Assembly (NCBI GenBank): GCA_951230915.1
Contig: OX579633.1
Location: 24,524,574-24,588,573, forward strand
Source: Antitrichia curtipendula
Lineage: Eukaryota; Streptophyta; Bryopsida; Hypnales; Leucodontaceae
Reading direction: 5' to 3'
DNA: 64,000 nt
Positions 12,601 through 23,825 of this stretch are shown here, in pieces (positions within the stretch are counted from its first letter, which is position 1; each line of letters starts with the position of its first letter). The position numbers and the translations under genes are program-made. The notes under the pieces were generated by a model. It saw nothing but the letters and a program-made list of their open reading frames with translations. It did not search any database and had not been told where the DNA came from.

Positions 12601-13019
12601 AAAGAAGTTGAATACTTCAATTTTTATAATTAATTTATTATAATGCTAAGGGTTGAGCTTTTTAATAAAAAAATTTCAATGAGGAGCTAGGGTTGAGATT
12701 TCTACATAAAAAATGTCATATTTAGCTAAATCTAGATTGTGGATGCAATTATGGACTATGTGTGCAAAACATTGGAGAATTTCCCAATGTTGAAGGATGT
12801 AGATTTCCTAATATTTTGCATAGATCTTGTAATGATTTGCGTATAATGTAAACAATATATATGCAAAAAAAACCCGTGAGATCTCTTCATACTTTGTGTA
12901 TATTTTCAAACTATTTTTTTTCTTAAATTAATAATTTTTGAAATTTGAATTGTTTAAATTTAGTTTGATGTGGCATTTTATATCTTTCATGACTTTCACA
13001 ACTTTGTGTAGATGGATGT

Positions 13020-13330
13020 TTCAAGTAGCATTAGATGATTTTGGGGGGGTCTGGAGGGCCGTTTTGGGCCTGTTCCCGGCGCTGTTCCCCGGCAGCAAAA
13101 GAACGGCTGCTGTCAGAAAAAAAAAATTCAAAAAAAATTCAAAAATTCAAAAATCTTAAAATCTTAGAATGGAAAAACAAGATGAACAAATTTTTTTTTG
13201 AATTTTTTGAATTTTTTTTTGTATGACGTGGCAGTCGTTGTGCCATGTCACGCAGTTGTTGCGGTGCAGTTCCAGACAGCTTCAGACTCTAGGAACCCTG
13301 GGGAACTCACAGCCTTCCACAGGGGCTGAA
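13020..13330 (+). repeat. Repeat with variable AT tract, copy 1
   Basis: A GC-rich head, an A/T-only tract (13120-13225), then a tail with GTGGCA..CAGTT and GAACTCACAGCCTT. A matching tail (CAGTTCTCAAGTTCC, AGAACTTACAGCCTTG) follows an AT tract at 16.02-16.33 kb. The two copies differ mainly in the length and sequence of the AT tract. Confidence 0.6.
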
Positions 13331-14119
13331 AAACATGTAATGATTGGCAATAGAAGTGCACCATTCTAATTATAAACCATACATATGTAGCATTTCACCA
13401 AGTGCATCATAAATTTGGAACATGTGTCAATTAGAGGACGATGAAATCCAAAATACAACACATTGTCACACAAGACATCTATGACATTGTAAGCATAATG
13501 AAAAGAGACCGTTAAAATATTGAAAGTGAAAACTCTTCCATTATAACCAAATTCTGCCAAGTAGAAAGCTAACGCCAATAGCTAGGAATCCTAGGTCATA
13601 ATAGTTGAAGTAACAATGTAGTCTCACCTTTGGCATTAAGAATCCTAGATCATAAACAGTTGAGGTAATAATGAATTCTAATCCTTGACATTATTAGAAG
13701 TTTCTTTTTAGAAGAGTAATTAAGAAGTAATAAAATTTCATAACTCTAAAAAAAATCCGAGGGGGGGGGTTGAGTGGTGCCCCTATTTGAGAAATTCTTT
13801 GTATTATAATTTTTTTAAATTACTTTTGAGTTTCCAAACTATTATGATTAATATAAAAATTATACCATTCAATTCCTTTCAGTGTCTTCTTTCCTACTAT
13901 GTTCCTAAAACCTACTTAATAAAAAGGTTTGTTCCCTTCTTGTACATTAGAAAAGTTAAGAAAGCAAATGTATTGGGATTGTGAGTTGCCACCTCGGGCT
14001 CCAAGCAGGCAAGTTCCTCCACACTAAGAAGAAGTTTGTTAGACCTGGCCTTAGTTGACAGACTATTATAGAGTTGTCTTCAATGGAACTTTACTTGGGA
14101 CTAAGGTATGTATCTCTAA
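13331..14119. other. Intergenic, no gene
   Basis: Short chance frames only. A G9 homopolymer lies near 13763. Confidence 0.5.
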
Positions 14120-14430
14120 AAGCGACTTGGCTCTAAAAGCAACCTCTAACACAAAGGGACATTTTACTTTCTTCAATGTACCAACATTGTACATTTCAGG
14201 AGGGGGTTGCTTTTAGAAACCACTGTGTTTCAACTTCAAAAATTTGTAACTAATTCCACAAAGGTCCAAAAAATATGCAATGACTTGGATTAGATGCCAA
14301 TTCCATTTTTCTTTCTAGTAAAATTTTCTGAATTTTTTTTAAAGGAGTTTACCTTCCCTGAAAATGCAATCAACTCTTAAAGGGTCACTTCAATAGCCTC
14401 CTACCTTAAATGGGCTAGGGAGGATTGACC
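14120..14430 (+). repeat. Dispersed repeat family D, copy
   Basis: Carries the family blocks AAAAATTTGTAACTAATTCC, AATATGCAATGACTTGG and GATGCCAATTCCATTT. Closest to the copy at 12250-12600. Confidence 0.8.
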
Positions 14431-14665
14431 CATGTATTGTCCCGTGTTTTACCCCTGCAAGAAAACACTATAATTTTTATTCACTGCATGTGATAAAATT
14501 TTCAAATTTTGAATTCAAAATTGCAATTAGAGGCCCCAAATTAGCTACGAGACAAGAAAAAATACAAAATTTAAGTGGCACAAAATAAGGGGCAATTTTT
14601 ACATTTATCCTTTAATAGAAAAATATAGGGGTCAATCCTCTTTGGCCCTAAAGGGTGGGCTTCCA
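14390..14665. repeat. Small inverted-repeat element (family E)
   Basis: Ends carry GGAGGATTGACCC and, inverted, GGGGTCAATCCTC. The interior has CCCCAAATTAGCTA and GGCACAAAATAAGGGGC. Similar interiors occur at 3.77, 42.65 and 60.43 kb. Looks like a MITE of about 270 bp. Confidence 0.6.
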
Positions 14666-14795
14666 TGTGGAATTGGAGGCTGGTGGAGCCTACCGATCAT
14701 CAGTCAAATGGACGTCCCGTTTTTCTGGAATACCATTTGACCAATGATTGGTAGTCTCTATCGACCCTCGACTCTACTCACGGAAGCCCGTCCTA
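14656..14795. repeat. Hairpin with ~60-bp arms
   Basis: Left arm starts GGGCTTCCATG and ends CAGTCAAATGG; right arm starts CCATTTGACCAATGAT and ends CGGAAGCCCGTCC. The arms are imperfect reverse complements with a spacer of about 15 bases. Confidence 0.8.
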
Positions 14796-16019
14796 AGGGC
14801 CTTCTGCTATGTGAGCAAAAGAGGTAAAAAAATCCATTAGAAGATAAGAAGTGAACACCGATTGTCTTACCAGCCTTAGTGAGTGGAAAATGAAGATTTC
14901 AATGAAATTGGTGAACAACCCTATTGGTTGAGATTAGATAAGCTTGAAGGAACCAATATGTGGAGGATTCTTATTCGATCTCTCCCTCACCCACCAAGTC
15001 CACATGGTAGGACAATTGCAAACTTAGACCATATAGCTTCCTAGCTAACTTTGCCCGCTCGGCTCACTTGGGAGGAAGTTGTAAGAGCTAGTTTAGGTGT
15101 GGAGTTTGGGTTGATGATTTCTCTTGATGATTAATGGAATCCTTACTCCAAAAGAACCAAACTCCTATCCCACCGGTCATTGATGGGATCACCTCCCCTG
15201 ACTCCACATGAAAGTCAACTCTAAAGGCCCTCTGCCATATGAGATCAATGGACAAAGTTTGTAGGGGAAGTATAGGGTTAAGACAGAACTTGTATTGCTA
15301 TGCAAACCCGGTGGATGGGAGGAGAGATTGAGCAAGAATTCCCCATGTATTGATTCCTTCAAGATTGATTAATCTTGATTGATGGGATTGTCTACCGATT
15401 TTGTTAAAATATGAAATCCTCCTTTATCGCTCACTAAAGGCGGCAAGATGATCAGTAGAAGTTTCTTGTTTTCTAGTGCTTTTTTTGCCCATGGACCTCA
15501 CATGGCAAGATGTCCTACAAATTGGTTGCCATTTAGCCACCAAACCTCTAACTTTTGGCCATCCAACCATTTTCCATTAGCTTAACTGGAATGATAAGGC
15601 ATCTGGCCACCCATCTAGCTTCTGCTCTGACAAAATGGAAACACAAACTTGGAGGGGCTAGAGGGTTGATTGTAGGTCCTTTTTAAAAATAAAAAATTGG
15701 TTGTAGAGCCCCAACACTTTAATGAGGTGTCCATCCATTGTTGGAGCTTGTGTAAAAGATTCAAGCTACAAGCCCTAGGCTATATGTATCTTTACCCTAT
15801 AGATTTTGGCCGTCTAGGTTTGACGGAAAATTTTCTAGCTTCAATATGCCTTCTAGCCCCTTTGCAATGGCTAGAGGTCTGGGCACTCAATGGCAACCGG
15901 ATCTAAGGGTCCTTTCTGCTATGCTCTATCCGTGGGCAAAGTTTGCAAGGGGATTTACAAAGTCAAAGTGAGCAATTGCATTTTCATGTAGACCTGATGG
16001 ATAGGGAGGAATCCCAATA
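14796..16019 (+). repeat. Direct, diverged copies of a dispersed repeat
   Basis: Blocks such as GGGCCTTCTGCTATGTGAG and GGCAAAGTTTGCAAGGGGA recur in order near 14.79, 15.22 and 15.91 kb. The part at 15.34-15.49 kb (GATTGTCTACCGATTTTG, AATATGAAATCCT) matches 18.15-18.31 kb. No gene; short open frames here are not supported. Confidence 0.55.
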
Positions 16020-16330
16020 GATGAGATTTTAGGCTATGGGAGCGTCGTTTCAAGGTTGTGAACCAATACACTATTTTCAGAATACTAAATAATAATATAA
16101 TAATAATAATTACATATTAATTAAAAATTAAGTATTAATTAAAAATTAAAAATTAATTAAAATTAAAAATTAAAAATAAATAAACTTTAATTAATTAATT
16201 AATTATAATTATTTAAAAATTATTAGCTAATGTGGTTGCCTCCCAACCACGTCAAAGTGTTGATGTGGCACAGTTCTCAAGTTCCCTGTAGTCCGAGAAC
16301 TTACAGCCTTGTTGAAGCCCTCTAAGTTTC
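16020..16330 (+). repeat. Repeat with variable AT tract, copy 2
   Basis: Counterpart of 13020-13330. The AT tract at 16081-16210 consists of TTAATTAAAAATT-like units; the tail after it matches the other copy. Confidence 0.6.
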
Positions 16331-16742
16331 ATTTAACCCATTAAAAACTGTGGTTGATTTGGGGGGTGGGCAATCCTTTGTATGGTCAATTGGGAGCAAT
16401 TTTAAAACTTTTATAATGCAAGTGCCTATCGGAGATCTAACCGTACGGATGGAAGTGTTGCGCATGATATAGGATTTAGCATTGAAATTTTGGGTGAAGG
16501 TTCGTTGTAAAGTAGGAATTTTTAACAAATCTTGGTGTAATTTTAGCCCCTGTTGTCTTGGTTTTTTCAACCCTCTAGCCACATGCCACCTCAGATTGGC
16601 CTAGTTATTGTCCTAAACTCTTCACTTTCCAATTCCCCAGACCCGTCCCCTTTGCCACGTCATCAAATTCATTGACATGCTCTCTCTACAAACCAAAAAG
16701 GACCCAAATCAACCACATAATGGTCGACCGGTCTTTAATGGG
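16331..16742. other. Intergenic, no gene
   Basis: One minus-strand open frame of 86 codons (16322-16582) has no recognisable domain and no coding-like codon bias; not called. Confidence 0.5.
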
Positions 16743-18130
16743 TTAACCCCTAAAATCCGGAGGGTGTTTTCTACCAAAAACCACTCAAAACTACCACTTC
16801 TGCTGTGTTCACCTAAGAAAACCAAAAAAGTTTAATTTTTAGAAATCTAACCGTAGGATCTTGTACTTAACATAAGCGAGGATATGTGGAAATTGTTTTG
16901 TCAAATTTGACTATACGGAGTTATGAGCATTCAAAATTGAAAGCAAAGTTTTTTTTGAATGCTGCCCTACAATTTTAGCTGCCTTTGACCGACATTTTTG
17001 GAATTTTTTTGCACTACATACTTTGAAATTCACAACCTACCATAATCAAGGTAATGTTATACACATTTACACCAAATTTTACTCAAAAAAAAATGTGGAA
17101 CACATCCAAAAAAATCTTGCAATGACACAATGTCCCAAAAAATGACAATACACTATCTATTTTTGCTAACAAGTTTTCTACTTCATAATTTTAAAATTTT
17201 AAAATCCCAACGCTAGATTGTAAGTTTTAATTATCTTTGACAAACTCCCCCCCCCAAAAAAATTAAAACAAAAATAAATCTCTAATTTCTACTGAATTTC
17301 AAAGATTGCAGTGAGACAAAGTCTTGTGGGCAATGGGAAAAAATGGGACCCAATATGTTCCGCTACATTCCTGGTATGTTCCCTATTACGTTCCATTGCA
17401 TGGGACCTCCACCTCCCCACATCATCCACCTACGGTGTACTTCATCCATCACATGTTTCTATCCACCTCCTTCTCTATGAACTTCAAAAATTCATAACTA
17501 ATTCCACAAAGGTCCAAAAAATATGAAACGACTTGGGTTAGATGTCAATTTCATTTCTCTTCCTTTGAAAACTTAATAAAAATTGTTTCAAGGAGTTTAG
17601 CTTTTCTAAACCGCAGTCAACTCTTGAAAACAACATACTATTTTCTCTCCATCCAGTTGGTATTGTTCCTATGATTAGTTGCTGCCTCGCACCTGTTACA
17701 ACCTGTTTTTTCTCCTCCATATGCCATGTAAGCTTACATTAGATGGCATGCAAACTTCTAAAGCCATAAAATGACAGAGCTGCAATACCCTACAGACATA
17801 AAAAATGCTTGTTCGACTAGGCGTAGGGGCCTTCACCCACTGCCCACCCCGGCTTGGCTTGGTCGTGGTGGCCCAAAACTCTGCCTCTGCCAAAGTCAAT
17901 GGGTATTTGGCAGCCTAGCTTTCCCCTCAAGGTTTTTTTCGCCAAAAAATGCCTATAACTTCTTCATCCGGAATCCAAATGAAATAAAAAAAATTATATA
18001 TCCACGAAGCTCTCGTGAAACTATACAACCTCAAAAAAATCTCAAAAAATTTCACTTCAAACTGAGACCATAGGAACCTACCCGGACCCAAATTGTCCCC
18101 CGAGGGGACAAACGGGGCTTTAGGGGTTAA
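16743..18130 (-). mobile_element. TTAA-type element (family B), 1388 bp
   Basis: Bounded by TTAA at 16743-16746 and 18127-18130 with ends TTAACCCCTAAA and CTTTAGGGGTTAA. It is an inverted relative of the 592-bp element at 43157-43748: its left part (GAGGGTGTTTTCTACC, then AACCGTAGGATCTTGTACTT) and its right part (CCTACCCGGACCCAAATTG, then the hairpin TTGTCCCC..GGGGACAA) match that element's ends in order. The extra length is internal and includes a family D repeat at about 17.46-17.62 kb. No transposase remains, so it is non-autonomous. Confidence 0.85.
17460..17620 (+). repeat. Dispersed repeat family D inside a TTAA element
   Basis: Carries ACTAATTCCACAAAGGTCC, AATATGAAACGACTTGG and GATGTCAATTTCATTTCTC. 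It lies within the TTAA-bounded element 16743-18130. Confidence 0.85.
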
Positions 18131-18317
18131 TGACTAAAAATTCCACACATACATTGATACTCTCAAGATTGACTAGTCTCAATTAATGGGGTTGTCTACC
18201 AATTTTGGTGAATATGAAATCCTTTTTTTCCACTCACCCACTCTAGAAAGACATAAGTGGAACTCTTCTTGTCTTCTAATGTTTTTTTTGCCAACTAATG
18301 GAGTAAGGCAAGAGGCT

Positions 18318-19288
18318 TTAACCCTTCATCGCCAAAGGGGACCAAAAGCGTCATATTTTCAAGTCCAATTCAAAGTGTTGTAACCTTTGCATCAGATGGC
18401 CGAATTCAATAAAATTTGTTGTAAAATTTGTGCTCTTTCTTCTAGTTTATGTGGTAAAATTCTCAAATCAATACAAGATGTGCTGACTTCTTGGAAGCCA
18501 ATCAAAGTTCACAAGTTCAATTTGAGTTCACCAAATTGCATTTGATGGCTGCAACTTTGGAGGCTTGTATCTCCTTCATCCAATGTTAGTTTTCAATGAA
18601 ATTTATTGGTTTATGTTCCCCTTAGAGTTTATCTATTGTGGTAAAATTTTCATGTCTATCTAAGTTGTTTTGATTGTTTGGAAGCAATTCGAAGTTCAAA
18701 ATCCCGATATTTTGGGATTACAGTGAACTTCGGCAGCTTGTTTCTTCTTCATATAGTATCCATTTTGAATAAAAAAATTTGGAGAAGTTGCGCATACTAG
18801 TCTAGTCTATGTGGATAAAATTTCATATCAATATAAGAAGTTAAAAGTGACTGAGAATCATTTTAGCAGAAGGAGGTTCAGCCTTAGAGGTGTTTTTTGC
18901 AACTTTTCTTGCTATTTTTTTGACATTTGCAAGCCATTTTGCAAACACAATGAGTCAATGCAATGATATTTTCTTTCACCAATGTGTTTGTATATTGTTT
19001 TTGAATCACTTTATAGTGTTTTTTTTTCATTTGAGTAGGTTTGGAAATTGAATTTCACCTCCAAATGTGTTGCTAGGAAAATTTCAGCATCCTTTTTCAA
19101 CACTAAAACATTATAATATTGCAATCTAAGGAATCAAGTGACTGCAAATTTGACTCACGTCGTCTACAACACATCCACTACAAGATTCTATGGTTGAGAT
19201 TTCTATAACTAAGCGACATTTAGATCTATAACACTTCAAAAGCAATGATGTTTTTGAACTCAATAGACCTTAGGCGATGAAGTGTTAA
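18318..19288 (+). mobile_element. TTAA-type element (family C), 971 bp
   Basis: Starts TTAACCCTTCATCGCC (18318) and ends with the inverted GGCGATGAAGTGTTAA (to 19288). The terminal repeats match at 19 of 21 positions. TTAA bounds both ends. Inside are three tandem, diverged units of about 175-187 bp (marker 'ttcaat' at 18405 and 18592, and about 18768). The same units fill the element at 29442-30372. Non-coding. Confidence 0.85.
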
Positions 19289-20528
19289 CCCCTAACGGCC
19301 CAAGGGGTTTGGACAAAATACAAATGTATTATAAAATATAAATCCTATAGCTTTTTTGAAGTTTGCATCAAAGAAGATAATGTGAAGCATGAAAAGTAGA
19401 AAGTATCCATATAGTCAAAATTATAAAAATATTTTTAGATTCTCTTCAAATGAATTTTGAAGATATAACTTCAAAATTTCACCAAAAATACAATTTCTAC
19501 CTTTAGGATTTGAATTTTTTTTATTGGTCAAAATTGCGGTTTCTATTGATTTGTAAAAGAATGCATAAGATCTAGAAATGAGAACACCAATACTTTTCCA
19601 AAATAGTAAGTTTTTCAACACTAGCCAATTCTAAATACTTTGTGCTGATTCTCTTATAATTTTTGTTTGACCGTAGTGATCTTAGTTTTGAATATAAAAA
19701 TTGAAAGACAATCCAATCCAATCTTTTGGAAAAATAAAAAATTGAGAAGAAATTTTTTTGGCCTGAGAATTCTACCCGAAGTTGGGTAGCGACTAGAAAA
19801 TGGTCACTTGAGCACTTAGAAGTGCATTCATAAGTTCATCCGCACCCTTGCCAGCTCAAAGGGTTTGATTATCGCCAAACATGAATGATAAGTGCTCTAT
19901 GCTTCTCATTATATATTCTCCTGGCCTACAATCCTAGCGTTTTAAGCAACGACCTTTTAAATCTATATTTAGTCTATTTTATTCTATATTTTGACTTGAT
20001 GATTGATTAATTGGCTATTTATAGAGCAAATTTAGTGCGAAAAGGTAGGAGATAAATTTTTTGAGGGTTCTTCAAAAATAGATGTAAATTTGTAACACAT
20101 TAAACTTGGCGAGCATGGGTACAACTAACATTCTTAATTCCTTGTCATGTTCTTTTGTCTTCCTTACAAATAACTCGCAAAACATCCCCGCCCAATATTA
20201 AATGAATGAGGTTTGAGTTTAAACTCAAAAATCTATGATTTAGTGATTTTTATTTTAACTTGTACACCCGCTAAATATCCAAGGAAAAGATATTCCATCT
20301 TTCTTGAAATGGAAGACTGGAGTGGGGCAAGAAAAATAAAAATTTAGAATGCTAAAGCATATCCATTAGTAGACAAGGAAATGAATGCGGTTTGGAAAAC
20401 TTGATGTGTTCTTGGTGCTTGCAAGGTTTTGCCTCTTAACCGGGCCTTAACGGGAAGGCAACAAAATTTTGAATTTCGGTGTAGAGCTCAAATTCCAATG
20501 CAATTGCTTAGTAAATAAATCTCAGATG
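19289..20528. other. Possible further TTAA element, otherwise no gene
   Basis: Directly abutting family C, the TTAA at 19285 also begins TTAACCCCTAACGGCCC, which looks like the left end of another element; its right end was not found. Remaining sequence is AT-rich with no supported gene. Confidence 0.4.
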
Positions 20529-20728
20529 CAACGATGCTAGCATGTGAGTACATAATTGTGAGCATATGAGCTTTGAACATATGTATAAGTAAATATCCTA
20601 CAATCATTGAAGGTACTTATGACATAAACACTTATAATATAGGTATCTATAACATAGATATCCTATAATCATTGAAGGTTTCTATAATATAAACACCTAT
20701 AATATACTAGATGTATAGTCTTCTAGAC
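20529..20728 (+). repeat. 65-bp tandem units beside the gap
   Basis: ATATCCTA(C/T)AATCATTGAAG begins at 20593 and again at 20658, a 65-bp period, and the array runs into the N block. A related copy lies at 9290-9490. Confidence 0.85.
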
Positions 20729-20928
20729 NNNNNNNNNNNNNNNNNNNNNNNNNNNNNNNNNNNNNNNNNNNNNNNNNNNNNNNNNNNNNNNNNNNNNNNN
20801 NNNNNNNNNNNNNNNNNNNNNNNNNNNNNNNNNNNNNNNNNNNNNNNNNNNNNNNNNNNNNNNNNNNNNNNNNNNNNNNNNNNNNNNNNNNNNNNNNNNN
20901 NNNNNNNNNNNNNNNNNNNNNNNNNNNN
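20729..20928. other. Assembly gap (200 N)
   Basis: Exactly 200 unknown bases, a conventional placeholder. It interrupts a tandem repeat, so the true length may differ. Confidence 0.99.
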
Positions 20929-21044
20929 AATTCATAAAGAAGTATGAAAGTTACAAAATTGCAAAATTTTCAATTTTTGACCTCATTTTTGGACTACCTA
21001 CAATGTAAAAATATTTATTTGTACTATTAAAACAAACAATTTGT

Positions 21045-21982
21045 TTAACCCCTAAAGGACTAGCATAAGTTTGTTGGCAACATAGAAATTTTGGGCAGGT
21101 TCTTGTGACTGGAGATTTGCATATTTTAGGCTGCAATTTTGGTAGAAGGTAAAGACAAGAAATATCTTTCATATGCACTAAATTTCATGACATTTGGAAA
21201 TATGAGTCAAAAGTTATGGCCTTGTATGTTATTTTTTTCTGGCTAGGCTGTTCAGATAGATTAAAGAAAAATCACTTATAGAAAAAACAACTTGAAATTG
21301 GTTTTCTAGAGTTATATATATATATATATATGTGGAAAGCTTTGAATTATTCTATTTTGATCAATGTGTCAAAAGTTATGAGGAGTTTTAGTTTGCGGGC
21401 AATTATGGAATCTCTACTCCAAAATAAACTTTGAAGTCATTTATTTTATTCAATTTTTATTTTTTTTTGAAAAAAATAAAAGCATAGGATATAGATTGTT
21501 TATTACAACATTGCAACCACTAGAATTGGCATTTTTCAACTTCATAACTAAATTCTTAACGCTTTTGTATTTTGAATCATTCACTACTTTTTTCTACTTA
21601 TTAAATTTTTCCTATATGTTGTACAATTGCAAATGATGTGAAATTTTTTAAGCATGTAGTCAAATTGTCTAGAAAAAAAAATCCAAAGAAGCACCACCAT
21701 TTTTTTTTAAATTCGTAGAAAAGTGAGCTTGTGAAATGCAACTACCTTGATTTTCACAAGGCCAAAAAAATGATTTTAATCAATTTGAATGCTTATATCT
21801 TGCAATTCACATGGTGGAAATTTCTGAAATTATTGCCACATGTTCTCAAATCAGCATACTTCAAGATTCTACGATTGCATGTGTCAAAAAAAGCTTTTTT
21901 TCAAAACTTTGGTACTTGTACTAGAAATGACAATTTTGGAGCGTTTTTGGTGAAAACATAGTCAAGGAACTTAAGGGGTTAA
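21045..21982 (+). mobile_element. TTAA-type element (family A), 938 bp
   Basis: Left end TTAACCCCTAAAGGACTAGC, right end CTTAAGGGGTTAA, both with TTAA. The first 60 bp (GTTGGCAACATAG, AATTTTGGGCAG) and last 90 bp (GAGCGTTTTTGGTGAAAAC) are matched in inverted orientation by the 941-bp element at 45572-46512. It carries a TA dinucleotide run at about 21308-21330. Short open frames inside are not conserved between copies. Non-autonomous. Confidence 0.9.
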
Positions 21983-22390
21983 TGTTACTTTGTTTGGTAA
22001 GGTAGATTGCCTTGCTTGATAGTTGTACCTTTTTTGTAACGATTATAAAAGTATTCATTCTTGTAACAAAAATAAATAAATAAATAAATAGTTTGAGTAG
22101 TATGTCGGGATCTTGACGACTACTGGGCCTATGAAATTCCTTTTGGTGTTGTTAGAAAACCCTTGGAGATGTGAGCATTCTATCTCCACCCTTGAGATAA
22201 AGTGAGCACAACCAGGTTCTTTGTGTTTTGTTCTTTTACTTCAGTGTGGGTGTCTAAGCATTGTTCAATTCAGGGTTGTCATAACGGATTGGTCAGGGTC
22301 ATCGAACCAGACGGTCTGGACGGCTTTCATTTTGTAAGCCGTAAAATTTTTCTGAATGACATGTCACTTTGTAGTGTGTCATAACGCTGG
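21983..22390. other. Intergenic, no gene
   Basis: Contains an (AAAT)n microsatellite near 22070-22090. Otherwise nothing recognised. Confidence 0.5.
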
Positions 22391-22590
22391 AATCAGGTCG
22401 CGGACGTTGAGGTCGGGCGGAGATGCTAGTGTGTGGGCTCGGACGTCATGGCGTCACCGTCAAGGCATGGACGTGGACGGGCGGTGACGTCACAGTTAGG
22501 GCATGGATGCAAACAATCGGGGCACGACCGTCACCGTCATGGCGTAGACGCGGACAATCAGGGCGCAGACGTCACCTGACTGGTCTCTAA
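22391..22590. repeat. GC-rich degenerate tandem repeats
   Basis: Irregular repeats of phrases such as GGCGTCACCGTCA, GACGTGGACGGGCG and GGCGCAGACGTCACC, including TGACGTCA. It could be a GC-rich minisatellite; no frame is maintained. Confidence 0.6.
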
Positions 22591-23150
22591 CGATGTGTAC
22601 GGTTTTACATAGTGTAGAGGGTTAAATGGATTTTTTAGTGTGTTCTATAGAGGGGCATTTAGGGTGCAAAGATCTGAAATTGATGTAATTTGATAAAAAA
22701 TTGCATTTTTCATTCACTTCATTGTGGCTCTCATATTAAATAGGATTAGTGTATAATATCTTCTACTTAATTGCACTCACCAATGTCTTCAACATGCATG
22801 ACAAACACAAAAATATTACAAAAATATTCATAGACTGTAATTGTTGTAATAACCAAAAATGTTTATAAAATTCATGCATTGTAGAGTACAATAACAACAC
22901 AGTGAATCTATACTTCCAAAATACGCCCACTTTTTCACTGGTTATCTAAGAAATTCCTTCTTCTTATTGTCAATCCTTCTTCCAATTGCTACAGTTGTCT
23001 GCAACTCTTGAAGACTGAAGATCTACCATCAGTGCACCTCAAGTATTGAAACGACTTGATCTGCGGACTTCTTGGATATATGGACCTGCTAAATTAGCAT
23101 CTCAAATGACAACATCATCATCTGCTGGTGTCTCATCACAGTCAGGCACC
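22591..23150. other. Intergenic, no gene
   Basis: AT-rich, no repeat or coding signal that I could support. Confidence 0.5.
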
Positions 23151-23825
23151 CCACACACATGCACCGTTCTGGTGGCGGGGTGTAGCGAAGTCCGCCAGGA
23201 TCCGCTTGGCTGACCGGTGGTTTTAGCCGTGGCGTAATTGACCATCGCCAGGGCTGGCGGAGCGGTCAATTTTTCCCCCTCCCCCTCCCGGATTCAAAAC
23301 AAAACGCAGTTCTAACCTGCGGGGGCAGGGCGCGGCAGGGCGTGGAGGGGATGCATGTGCGGACCGGTAGTGCACTCCCCTACTCCAATTCGCCTCCCCC
23401 ACTCAGCCCGCGCCACCTAGCCAGGCGGATGGGCGGGTAGAGGATATAACCCGTCGCATGTGCGTGGGGTGAGGGTCATCTTCATCATCGGCGCCTTCAT
23501 TGCTGCTATATTGATCTTCTCCATCGCCACCGTCTGTGGTCTAATGGCCCTTGACTTCCGAGTTTTCATTTCGAAGCTCTACAATTGTTTGACCATGCCT
23601 ATGCTTGCGCTTAAATCTCTTGTGTTGCTATGCTCTAGGATCCTCTGCGTCAGAATTTATAGTCGGGCCGCTTGGAACTCGAAGAACAACAAACTATAGG
23701 GTTGACAAACTAGTTCTTGGTAAGTATGTATTTAGGAACGATTCTATCACCATGTTTGGATCTTTTGCCCCTATTCTAAGGAGAGGACGTTTAGCAGGCC
23801 TTGACGATGACGCTTTGCCGATATG
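23151..23825. other. GC-rich block downstream of the hAT relic
   Basis: Strongly GC-rich at 23160-23460. On the minus strand, 23440-23560 gives an acidic Asp/Glu/Gly-rich stretch (YSSNEGADDEDDPHP) that might be an extra piece of the neighbouring transposon protein, but no gene model can be supported. Open frames on the plus strand are probably chance. Confidence 0.35.
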
